Source: Vibrio tritonius
Lineage (GTDB): Bacteria > Pseudomonadota > Gammaproteobacteria > Enterobacterales > Vibrionaceae
DNA: 64,000 nucleotides
Direction: 5' to 3'
NCBI RefSeq assembly: GCF_001547935.1
Contig: NZ_AP014635.1
Span: 1,984,001 to 2,048,000 of the forward strand
Under the pieces are notes generated by a model, which saw only the letters and a list, made by a program, of their open reading frames with translations, did no database searches and had not been told where the DNA came from. The position numbers were made by a program, and so were the translations under genes. The stretch's first letter is position 1. The number at the start of each line of letters is the position of its first letter. Shown here piece after piece: positions 15,845 to 23,708 of this stretch.

Positions 15845-16996
15845 ATGACGATTGCTCAGTCGTTACTCACCGAAGTCAAAGCATGGCGTCGTGATTTACA
15901 TCGTTACCCAGAATTGGGCTTTGCCGAACATCGAACTTCCGCTCAAGTGGCAGCGCTATTAGAAGAATTTGGCCTTGACGTTCATACCGGTCTTGGTGGT
16001 ACAGGGGTCGTTGGCACATTGAAAAACGGGGATGGACCAACCATAGGTCTGCGCGCCGATATGGATGCCCTACCCTTTACTGAACTTGGCGACATCGAAC
16101 ATAAATCGTGTCATCACGGCGCCATGCACGCCTGTGGTCACGATGGACACACTGCCATTTTGCTCGGTACAGCGAAACTTCTTGCCCAAACCCGTCGCTT
16201 CTCTGGGACGGTCCATTTTGTTTTTCAACCGGCGGAGGAGAACTTGGGCGGCGCACTCAAAATGGTCGATGATGGACTGTTTACCCTCTTTCCTATGGAC
16301 GCGATTTATGGCCTACACAACTGGCCGGGCTTGCCTGTAGGTACGCTTGCGGTCAATGAAGGGGCTATGATGGCATCACTCGATACCTTCAAAATCACCT
16401 TAACGGGCAAAAGTTGCCACGCCGCGATGCCAGAAAATGGTCACGACCCAATCGTGGCTTCTGCAGAACTGGTCACTGCGCTGCAAACCATCACCGCTAG
16501 ACGACTCTCTCCTTTGCAGGCAGCGGTGGTCAGCGTGACTAAGATACAAGGTGGCGAAGCGATCAACATCATCCCTGAGAAAGTGGAGCTAGAAGGCACC
16601 TATCGCTGCCTAGATAAGGGCGTGCGCGCCAAAGTAAAATCCCTGATCGGAGAGCTCGCCAACTCAGTACCGGCTGCGCACCATGTGCAAGCACAGGTTG
16701 AGTTTTTTGATGGGTATTCAGTAACAACCAACCATGCTGCTCAAGCGCAACAGGTTCGCGATGCGGGCATTACCGCTCTTGGGGAAAGTAAGGTGCATTG
16801 GAACATATTGCCTTGCATGGCGTCGGAAGACTTCTCTTACATGCTCGAACACTGCCCAGGCGCCTATTTCTGGCTTGGAGCAGACGGTGCTACACCATCC
16901 AAACCGCTGCACAATGCCTATTACGACTTCAATGATGACATCATCGAAACTGGGATGACTGTTTGGCAAGAATTGGTAGAACGCCTGCTTAAATAA
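15845..16996 (+). CDS. M20-family amidohydrolase (hippurate hydrolase-like)
   Basis: A 383-residue metal-dependent amidohydrolase of the HipO/IAA-amino-acid hydrolase group. Visible metal and catalytic segments are GLRADMDALPF (about 64-74), MHACGHDGHTAILLG (about 94-108), QPAEENLGGALKMV (about 129-142) and GLHNWPG (about 157-163). MASEDFSYML near 319-328 provides the last metal ligand. Such enzymes release an amino acid from an N-acyl or N-aryl conjugate. It is the last gene before a terminator; a transporter pair follows from its own promoter. Confidence 0.87.
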   Translation: MTIAQSLLTEVKAWRRDLHRYPELGFAEHRTSAQVAALLEEFGLDVHTGLGGTGVVGTLKNGDGPTIGLRADMDALPFTELGDIEHKSCHHGAMHACGHDGHTAILLGTAKLLAQTRRFSGTVHFVFQPAEENLGGALKMVDDGLFTLFPMDAIYGLHNWPGLPVGTLAVNEGAMMASLDTFKITLTGKSCHAAMPENGHDPIVASAELVTALQTITARRLSPLQAAVVSVTKIQGGEAINIIPEKVELEGTYRCLDKGVRAKVKSLIGELANSVPAAHHVQAQVEFFDGYSVTTNHAAQAQQVRDAGITALGESKVHWNILPCMASEDFSYMLEHCPGAYFWLGADGATPSKPLHNAYYDFNDDIIETGMTVWQELVERLLK

Positions 16997-17021
16997 ACAC
17001 CACTATTTAAATCATCTTTTT

Positions 17022-17050
17022 TGATACCGCCTATCTGGGCGGTATTTTTA
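17022..17050 (+). terminator. Terminator of the dehydrogenase-M20 operon
   Basis: ATACCGCC pairs with GGCGGTAT around a TATCTG loop, followed by TTTTTATA. Confidence 0.9.
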
Positions 17051-17408
17051 TATAAAACTGGTTCATTATCATAAAGATTCCTCACTAAGCGACAAAATAA
17101 GTAGTTTTGTTCTACAAGCTTGTTAGAACCATGTCTAAATCGACTCTAGTCTTTACTCAAACAACGAGATAACACCCTGTTTTCTAATGAGTCACCTCAT
17201 TCTTTCTATGAATATAAGAAAGCAGCAACACCCGTGACTCATTTTGATTTACACGACATCATTCAAACTTAATCAATTGATTTTAAATTACTTTCTGTGT
17301 TGCCTTTTCGGTAACGATAAAGCGATATAAATAGAACACTAACTATGCTGTAATGCTTTAGCAACAATGGAATGTCATGGAATGAACTTTTACTCAAGGA
17401 GAGTAATG
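17051..17408. other. Noncoding leader before the transporter pair
   Basis: AT-rich DNA with no credible gene. It probably carries the promoter for the DUF3100 gene. I see no strong dyad or known regulator site. Confidence 0.5.
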
Positions 17409-18257
17409 ATGAGTAACCATTATTCAATTAAAGCGCTATTAGATTGGCGACTACACCTTATTGTATTAGCAACAACTGTTATTTCTGAATTAATTGGCAT
17501 TAAAAGCATCCCGATTGGTTCAGCAAAATTGTTATTTTTACCCCTTTTTTACTCTTTTCTTTTATGTTTGCTGTTTAACCCAAACATCACTCGTTTTTCG
17601 AGCAAATTAATTACCAAAAAGCAGGCTTCGATTGCCACGTCCATCATCGGCATTGGTATTTTGCCGTTCATCGCTAAGTTCGGCACTCTGATTGGCCCAG
17701 CATTACCAAAAATCTTAAATTCTGGTCTAGCGATGATTTTGCAAGAAGCCGGTAACCTTGCCACCATGTTAATCGCCATGCCCGTTGCCGTTGTGCTATT
17801 TAAAATGGGACGCGAAGCCATTGGGGCAACTTACTCCATCGCTCGCGAACCGAATATCGCGGTGATTTCCGATCGTTTTGGTTTGAAAAGCAGTGAAGGC
17901 GTTGGCGTTATGGGGGTTTACGTGATGGGTACCATGTTTGGCACCATCTACTTCGCTTTACTAGCGGGCTTTTTGGCATCGACACACTGGTTTGACCCAC
18001 GAGCGCTAGCGATGGCCTGTGGTGTTGGCAGCGGCAGTATGACCGCTGCTTGCTCGGGCACTTTAGCCGCCGCTTACCCCACCATGAAAGATGACATTCT
18101 CGCTTTTGCGGGGGCAAGTAACTTACTAACCAACGCTACAGGCTTATACGTGGCTATCTTTATCGCCCTGCCTTTTGCTGAGTGGTATTACAAAAAGCTC
18201 AGTGGCACGAAATCATCAACCGCAGTGACGTCTAACCCAGTGGAAAGTGGAGAATAA
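17409..18257 (+). CDS. DUF3100 membrane protein, putative transporter subunit
   Basis: About 282 residues with eight or so hydrophobic segments. Conserved-looking loops include SIAREPNIAVISDRFG near residues 140-155 and a glycine/serine-rich ACGVGSGSMTAACSGTLAAA near 197-216, resembling a substrate-binding hairpin. This matches DUF3100, a family of presumed transporters often beside amidohydrolases. Two adjacent ATGs (17406 and 17409) follow AAGGAGAG; the second has the better spacing. The next gene begins 4 bp after the stop, so the two likely form one transporter. The cargo is probably the substrate of the upstream M20/dehydrogenase operon, which is inference. Confidence 0.7.
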   Translation: MSNHYSIKALLDWRLHLIVLATTVISELIGIKSIPIGSAKLLFLPLFYSFLLCLLFNPNITRFSSKLITKKQASIATSIIGIGILPFIAKFGTLIGPALPKILNSGLAMILQEAGNLATMLIAMPVAVVLFKMGREAIGATYSIAREPNIAVISDRFGLKSSEGVGVMGVYVMGTMFGTIYFALLAGFLASTHWFDPRALAMACGVGSGSMTAACSGTLAAAYPTMKDDILAFAGASNLLTNATGLYVAIFIALPFAEWYYKKLSGTKSSTAVTSNPVESGE

Positions 18258-18261
18258 GCCC

Positions 18262-18738
18262 ATGAACGTACAAGAAATGGATTTACGCGCCGAAGAAGAG
18301 AAAGTACTTGGCTTTAAAGAGAACGTCATTTTAACGTTGATTTTCTGTGGCATTGCCTCGATGAGTAACTGGGCAGGAACAGGACACAGCTTTGCCCAAG
18401 CACTACCCGGCATGCTGATTCTGTTTGTGATGATTCTTATCGGCATGGGTTTAAAAGAATTGATCAAAGGCCCGATTCCAACTGTAGCTTGGGTTTCGCT
18501 AGTGAGCGTTGTCGCGACGTTGCCAGGTATGCCGTTTTCCGCTCAACTCTTAGGCGAACTGCAAAACCTAAGCTTTTTATCTTTAGCAACGCCAGTGCTA
18601 GCGTATGCAGCCATGGCTGTCACGCACATGGAAGTCAAATTGTTTAAACAGTCTGGGTTCAAAATTGCGATGGTCTCTTTATTGGTATTCACAGGTACGT
18701 ACATCGGATCGGCGGTTGTCGCTCAAGCCTTTCTGTAA
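18262..18738 (+). CDS. Small partner membrane protein of DUF3100 transporter
   Basis: A 158-residue protein with five hydrophobic segments after a short acidic N-terminus (MNVQEMDLRAEEEKVLGFKE). The ATG at 18262 has GGAG nine bases upstream; a GTG five codons earlier is less likely. It sits 4 bp after the DUF3100 stop codon, indicating translational coupling and a common complex. I do not recognise the family by name. Its function is inferred only from linkage. Confidence 0.65.
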   Translation: MNVQEMDLRAEEEKVLGFKENVILTLIFCGIASMSNWAGTGHSFAQALPGMLILFVMILIGMGLKELIKGPIPTVAWVSLVSVVATLPGMPFSAQLLGELQNLSFLSLATPVLAYAAMAVTHMEVKLFKQSGFKIAMVSLLVFTGTYIGSAVVAQAFL

Positions 18739-18795
18739 CCCCAGTAGCCATACCGATATGTGACATTGTCACTTAAGTTCCTCCCTGTAGGACAG

Positions 18796-18825
18796 AGACT
18801 GCATACAATGTGCAGTCTTTTTTTG
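18796..18825 (+). terminator. Terminator of the transporter pair
   Basis: AGACTGCA pairs with TGCAGTCT and is followed by a run of seven T residues. Confidence 0.9.
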
Positions 18826-18976
18826 TTCTATTTTCTCCTTTATATCACCGTCTAAATTGGAACGTCCTGTCCCTAAAGCATCAATATCCAACAAGAACAA
18901 CTGCTACTAATGGTATATAATTAAGTAAATCATTAACTTAACTATTCTTATCACCCATTTACCATTTAGAGACATT

Positions 18977-20188
18977 ATGAGTCATCGCTTACAAACATCT
19001 CAGCCCGTTTTAGGGAAGAACGGCATGATGTTCTTCCTCATTATTATTAGTGCCTTCCCACCTTTGACTATCGATCTCTATTTACCAGCACTGCCGGAAA
19101 TGACCCATGTTTTTGATACTCAACAGACGTTGGTCAATTTGACGCTAAGTGGCTATTTTGTCACGTATGCGGTTGGCTTACTGATTTGGGGGCCACTAAG
19201 TGAGAAATTTGGTCGTAAGCCAATATTGCTTTGCGGGCTTTTCATTTACATGGTCGCCAGTCTTTGCTGCGCTTTGGCAGGTAATATTGAACAACTGATC
19301 GGCGCTCGGGTGTTGCAAGCACTTGGTGGCAGTGCTGTCACCGTGGTATCGACTTCAATAGTGAAAGACCTATACTCCGGGCGGGAACGGGAGCGCGTGA
19401 TGGCAACCATTATGTCGCTGGTTACCATTGCACCTATGGTTGCACCAGTATTGGGTGCCTTTATTTTGCAAGTCGCGTCATGGCGCATTGTCTTTGTTGC
19501 CTTGGCTGTGTTTGGGGCCTTCGCCACCTTATTGGCGCTTTGCTACAAGGAAACGCTAGTAAGTCGCTACTCAGGCTCAATTCTCTATTCTTGGGGTAGA
19601 TTGGCCGTAGTCATCAAAAATCGTCATTTCGTAATTTTGTTGGCGATTTTTTCCATCACGCCGATGGCGATGATGGCTTTCTTGGCGGCTGGATCTTATA
19701 TCTACATTAACGACTTTGGTTTAACCGAACAACAATTTAGCTATGCGTTCGCATTCAATGCGTTATGCGCGTCGTTTGGCCCGACCATGTACATTAAAAT
19801 CTCGCGTCATGTTCAAGTAACGAAACTGATCACCTATAGCTTTTTGCTACTCTCGTGCGCAGGGGTGCTGACTTTAACGGTGGCGCATCTGTCGCCTTGG
19901 TTCTTTGCGTTTATCTGTGCTCCAGCGACCTTAACCGTTATTATGGTGCGAGTGCCGGGGATGAATTTAATGCTGGATCAACAAGAACACGATACAGGTT
20001 CTGCGGTCGCACTAATTCAGTTCTTTGGCATGATTTCAGGATCAATTGGAATGGTGCTGGTGTCATTAAAACCAGACAGTTTGATTAACAATCTTGGCGT
20101 TATTCAGCTTTGCGTGGGGATTGCCGGCGGAGCCATGTGGCTACTCGCTCGTAACCGGCCTTTTGTTACAGATAAGCTTCCAAAATAA
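18977..20188 (+). CDS. Bcr/CflA-family multidrug exporter (MFS)
   Basis: A 403-residue major facilitator protein with twelve predicted helices. Helix 1 contains FPPLTIDLYLPALPEM, the DHA1 Bcr/CflA opening. The loop 2-3 motif is GPLSEKFGRKPILLCG (about 74-89). Helix 5 carries the antiporter motif MVAPVLGAF. Members expel bicyclomycin, chloramphenicol or other drugs by proton antiport. The gene stands alone with its own promoter region and has no local regulator. Drug specificity is not predictable. Confidence 0.87.
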   Translation: MSHRLQTSQPVLGKNGMMFFLIIISAFPPLTIDLYLPALPEMTHVFDTQQTLVNLTLSGYFVTYAVGLLIWGPLSEKFGRKPILLCGLFIYMVASLCCALAGNIEQLIGARVLQALGGSAVTVVSTSIVKDLYSGRERERVMATIMSLVTIAPMVAPVLGAFILQVASWRIVFVALAVFGAFATLLALCYKETLVSRYSGSILYSWGRLAVVIKNRHFVILLAIFSITPMAMMAFLAAGSYIYINDFGLTEQQFSYAFAFNALCASFGPTMYIKISRHVQVTKLITYSFLLLSCAGVLTLTVAHLSPWFFAFICAPATLTVIMVRVPGMNLMLDQQEHDTGSAVALIQFFGMISGSIGMVLVSLKPDSLINNLGVIQLCVGIAGGAMWLLARNRPFVTDKLPK

Positions 20189-20258
20189 CGGCTGGGGATG
20201 GTGGCGAAACCCGTCGCCATCCACGCTCATGATGTCAATGTCCATATGCTTTTATCTC

Positions 20259-20589
20259 CTATTTTTGTGTTAAGGAGAAGCTTTGGTTAAGGAAAAAAAG
20301 GACCTCATCGGCTTCTAATGTGCCATCGAGCGACAGCGTAATCCAATGTTCTTTATTCATATGATAAGCAGGAAAAAAGCCTGCAGATGAACGTAAACTC
20401 AACACCTGTTCTGCAGGACATTTTATGTTGAGTATATCCACCATCTCCTCACTTTCTAATCCCAACTTAGTTTTGGGTATAGTCATCAGCAATCCAAACC
20501 ATTTGCGACTATTGCTATGTCTAAAAACGGCAATATCTGGATATTTAGCCCATGGGAAGTCAGGACTAATCCCATATTGGCTTTCAATG
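20259..20589 (-). pseudogene. MmcQ/YjbR-family protein, 5' end removed by repeat
   Basis: Reading the minus strand from the repeat boundary gives IESQYGISPDFPWAKYPDIA, then VFRHSNSRKWFGLLMTIPKT, and later FFPAYHMNKEHWITLSLDG. These are the MmcQ/YjbR landmarks (the family's usual length is about 115-125 residues). The first residues are missing. At 20589 the frame passes into the 265-bp repeat, where it reads on for about 20 codons without an ATG, GTG or TTG and then hits a stop. An internal Met at 20492 could initiate a fragment. The junction codon TAC fits insertion at a TA. Confidence 0.72.
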
Positions 20590-20854
20590 TATACCCAAGT
20601 AACCTCAAGATGCTGTTTCAGCGAGAATGTATTCGCTCATAGGCAAGACACCGATTTGAATACCTAGTATTCTACGTAGAAAATCGGTAACGCAGCATAG
20701 GAGCGAATACAACTCGCCCTTTGGGAGCTCATCAACAAGCCCATTTCTGCGCCCAATGACGTTGAAAGGGAATAACCATTCCTGCCGTCATTGAGCTTGA
20801 CCTGTGCTCGTTGATGAAGCTCTGAAGTCTGCATCTTGAGGTCATTTGGGTATA
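20590..20854 (+). repeat. Folded dispersed repeat, full copy 2
   Basis: It runs from TATACCCAAG to TTTGGGTATA and is near-identical to the copy at 605-870 in the same orientation. It interrupts the YjbR-family gene at its left edge. A further solo end, TATACCCAAATGAC, lies at 20883-20896. The rest of the gap to 21109 is the promoter region of the OmpA-type gene. Confidence 0.88.
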
Positions 20855-21109
20855 ATTGGTTAACTCTACTTTATTTATCATATATACCCAAATGACAGTC
20901 GGCATATTGAACTCTGACAATCCCCGTCTAATCGCGTTAATTCGCCCAAAAATCATTGCATTCAAATGACATTCATCAATGAACTAGAGCCAATACTAAA
21001 GTTGCTAAGACGATTCTAAGTTTAAAACTAACGTCTTAATAAGCAACGTAATGGAAACGTTGTCACTTGTTACACACGTAACTTACCGACAAAATAAGAA
21101 GGTATTCAA

Positions 21110-22177
21110 ATGAAAACTAAATTCGCCTTTACTCTTCTCGCCAGCATAATGAGTGGTATGTTGGCTCAAAGTGCATTTGCTGATGTTTATGTCGGTGGTC
21201 GGGCTGGTTATTCATTCTTAGATGATGCCTGTCACCAAACTAGCGACTGTGATGATGATAGTGGCGCTGCCGGCCTCTTTATGGGATACCAAGCCAATGA
21301 TTGGTTAGGCGTTGAGCTAGGTGCCGATTGGCTAGGAAAGCAAGACATTAACTATATGAAAAATGGCTCTTTACATCATGCTGACCATAATTTATCCGCC
21401 ATTTCTCTAGCGCCTAAATTCTCTTACCCGATTAACCAAGATGTTGATCTATTTGCCAAAGTTGGTGCAGCTTACATGCAGTATGGCAATGCCAACGATG
21501 TGGTACCAACAGGCGCGGTTGGTGCGGAATACCATATTTCGAAAAAATGGGATGCGCGCGTTTCTTATCAACGTTACCAAAATATGGACGACGGCGTATT
21601 TGACGGCATGGATACTAACTTAGTCAGCGTCGGCTTCAGTTACAAACTGGGCCAATCTAAACCAGAAGCACAACCTGTAGCGCAAACCGAACCGGCTCCA
21701 GTTCAAGAAGCGCAACCTGAACCACAAGTGGCACCAGAACCTATTCCAGAACCCGTTCCTCAAACCAAATGGGTCGTAAAAGAACACGGGCTTAAAAACG
21801 ATCAGGGCCTTTTTGAACTGAACAGTGCCAAACTGACAGCAGATGGCAAAGACGCCTTTAACCCTCTTGTCGCAACACTGCTTAAATATCCTGAAGCACA
21901 AGCCACTATTACAGGTTATACCGATTCAACAGGTTCAGAAAAATACAATTTACAACTATCTAAAAAACGCGCTCAGGCAGTTGCAAACTATTTAATAGAA
22001 AGTGGCGTAAACCCAGACAAATTGACAGTTAATGGTCTTGGTGAAAAAGATCCTATTGCCACCAACAAAACCCTTGATGGCCGTAAACAAAACCGTCGGG
22101 TAGAAATCACCATCCCTCAATTCAAATATAAAGTTAAAGAGACCGTAACGTCAGCAACAACACCAGCGGCCGTTTAA
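21110..22177 (+). CDS. OmpA-family outer-membrane porin
   Basis: A 355-residue precursor. Residues 1-24 form a signal peptide ending QSAFA. Residues 25-180 are an eight-strand beta-barrel (VYVGGRAGYSFLDDA at the start, LVSVGFSYKLGQ at the end). A Pro/Glu/Gln-rich linker follows (about 185-220). The C-terminal peptidoglycan-binding OmpA domain spans about 235-340, with ITGYTDSTGSEKYNLQLSKK and GLGEKDPIATN motifs and the closing NRRVEI. It anchors the outer membrane to the wall. One cysteine pair near residues 34 and 40 (CHQTSDC) lies in an extracellular loop. The gene is monocistronic. Confidence 0.9.
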   Translation: MKTKFAFTLLASIMSGMLAQSAFADVYVGGRAGYSFLDDACHQTSDCDDDSGAAGLFMGYQANDWLGVELGADWLGKQDINYMKNGSLHHADHNLSAISLAPKFSYPINQDVDLFAKVGAAYMQYGNANDVVPTGAVGAEYHISKKWDARVSYQRYQNMDDGVFDGMDTNLVSVGFSYKLGQSKPEAQPVAQTEPAPVQEAQPEPQVAPEPIPEPVPQTKWVVKEHGLKNDQGLFELNSAKLTADGKDAFNPLVATLLKYPEAQATITGYTDSTGSEKYNLQLSKKRAQAVANYLIESGVNPDKLTVNGLGEKDPIATNKTLDGRKQNRRVEITIPQFKYKVKETVTSATTPAAV

Positions 22178-22183
22178 TGTCAT

Positions 22184-22210
22184 TGCCATGGCTCAGGTCG
22201 AGTCATGGCA
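22184..22210. terminator. Hairpin between ompA-type gene and pectinesterase gene
   Basis: TGCCATGGCTC pairs with GAGTCATGGCA (one mismatch) around AGGTC, between convergent genes. It has only a short T-run. Confidence 0.6.
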
Positions 22211-22216
22211 TTCCTT

Positions 22217-23452
22217 CTAAAAACTGTCCACCAATTGGTTGTTATACAGCCATAAACGGTTGTGGTTCACATCATTAAGATTACGTTTTACCGCAGCATT
22301 ACCGTTAAATGCTCGATTTGTTGTCGCAGCGGCCCCCCACGGACGCTTCAGGTCATAACAAGTCTCAATTTGACTATTGGTAATTAACAATTGTCCATTT
22401 GCCGTTTTGCCGGGTAAATACCCCGTTTTACTCGCACCTTGCTCCCAAGCTCGTCCTAACTTAGGCGCAAACTGGGTAAAACCCAAATCACATGAGAGTT
22501 TGCTTCGTGTGATAAGAAAACCGTAACGAGAGTTCGGCAAAGTATCAGGGGCAAACACATACGCGGAAGAAACATTACGCGAAGAAACAGTATGAAATTC
22601 CACTCCATCGAACACCGCTTGAGCACGACCAAATACATAATCCACATCTCCTTCAATATAGCTATTGTGGATGTACACACGGGTATGACGTGATGTGTTG
22701 TACTGGTTATCCTTATCGGCATTATTGACAAAAAATGTATCTTGGCGACCAAGCAATCGAACATGCTCTAACACCACTTTATCCCCATCAGTACGCAATG
22801 CTACACCTTGATGTGTACCAGGCCCAATACCGTCTAATAAGCTGTTCTCTATGGTTAAATTGGCCAAGTTAAAATGGTCACTTTGGCTCCACATAACGGC
22901 AGAACAAACGGTTGTGACAACCTTATTCGGCGTTTTGGCACAGTTTTGATACATATACCATGCAGGATCATTCGGTTTATATTCACCTTGGCTACTGACT
23001 AAGACTTGATATGCCTGAGGAGAAATCATCGAATCAATCGCCAAGCTCAGCACAACCGAACTCGCCTTGTCTCCCGCACCATAGATGGTCATTTCTGGTG
23101 CATTTTGTGGAATATACACCGTACCGATATAGCGTCCGGGTAGCACTTTAATTGCAATGGGGTCATCCCCTTTGTGCTCACTAAGTGCTGCATTGATGGC
23201 TTGCTGAACCGAATGATAAGGAGCAGAACTGCGTTCATTCCCAACCACATATTCAGTGGGAGCCATTTTAACCGCATTCGGCGTCCACTGTTCTTGTTCA
23301 ATTGTGAGGTATCGAGCAGCAGTAAATGGCGTTTGTTCTGCAACGGTTAATACTGGATGTTCTGGCGAATTCACAAAATCGCTGCTGTCTGCAGCTTGGA
23401 CTCCAGCGACCAAAAGCGCGGAAGCGATAAGAGAAGCAAGTGACTTTAGCAT
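22217..23452 (-). CDS. pemA: Pectin methylesterase (CE8, PemA-like), secreted
   Basis: A 411-residue precursor with a signal peptide (residues 1-20, ending VAGVQA). The right-handed beta-helix carries the CE8 catalytic set: GTHQGVALR (Q215), LLGRQDTFF (Q237, D238), GDVDYVFGRA (D271) and LGRAWEQG (R334, W336). These match the two aspartates, two glutamines and arginine of the Erwinia PemA site, so activity is likely. It removes methyl esters from pectin, making it open to pectate lyases. Its length is near that of PemA/YbhC-type enzymes. No lipobox is visible, so it should be periplasmic or secreted. A KdgR-type palindrome lies 72 bp before the start. Confidence 0.86.
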   Translation of the reverse strand: MLKSLASLIASALLVAGVQAADSSDFVNSPEHPVLTVAEQTPFTAARYLTIEQEQWTPNAVKMAPTEYVVGNERSSAPYHSVQQAINAALSEHKGDDPIAIKVLPGRYIGTVYIPQNAPEMTIYGAGDKASSVVLSLAIDSMISPQAYQVLVSSQGEYKPNDPAWYMYQNCAKTPNKVVTTVCSAVMWSQSDHFNLANLTIENSLLDGIGPGTHQGVALRTDGDKVVLEHVRLLGRQDTFFVNNADKDNQYNTSRHTRVYIHNSYIEGDVDYVFGRAQAVFDGVEFHTVSSRNVSSAYVFAPDTLPNSRYGFLITRSKLSCDLGFTQFAPKLGRAWEQGASKTGYLPGKTANGQLLITNSQIETCYDLKRPWGAAATTNRAFNGNAAVKRNLNDVNHNRLWLYNNQLVDSF

Positions 23453-23523
23453 AGCGTCCTGTCCTTAAAGAGGAATCACTATTTTACTCCCATAAAGATG
23501 GGAAAAACGCCAACAAACCCATA

Positions 23524-23544
23524 TTTTAAAACACTGTTTTAAAA
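23524..23544 (-). promoter_or_regulatory. KdgR-like operator upstream of pectinesterase gene
   Basis: TTTTAAAACA-C-TGTTTTAAAA is a perfect 21-bp palindrome. The KdgR box of pectin genes centres on AAA-YRNYR-TTT, and this site reads AAA-CACTG-TTT. Together with the downstream pectinesterase this suggests repression by an IclR-type KdgR. The regulator itself is not in the window. Confidence 0.55.
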
Positions 23545-23657
23545 ATAAACATCAACTTGGCATCAGGATCGCAAATGAGATTAACTTTAAAGAGAACAAA
23601 CATAAGTCACTCTACAATCATTCACCGTGACAGCCTTACTGAGATATCTTATCGACA

Positions 23658-23684
23658 ACAAAAAGGGCAGCCTATGCTGCCCTT
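23658..23684 (-). terminator. Terminator of dbpA
   Basis: AAGGGCAGC pairs with GCTGCCCTT around CTAT. On the minus strand the stem is followed by TTTTTGTTG. Confidence 0.8.
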
Positions 23685-23708
23685 ACCTATTGTTTTTTTT
23701 CTAAGCGC

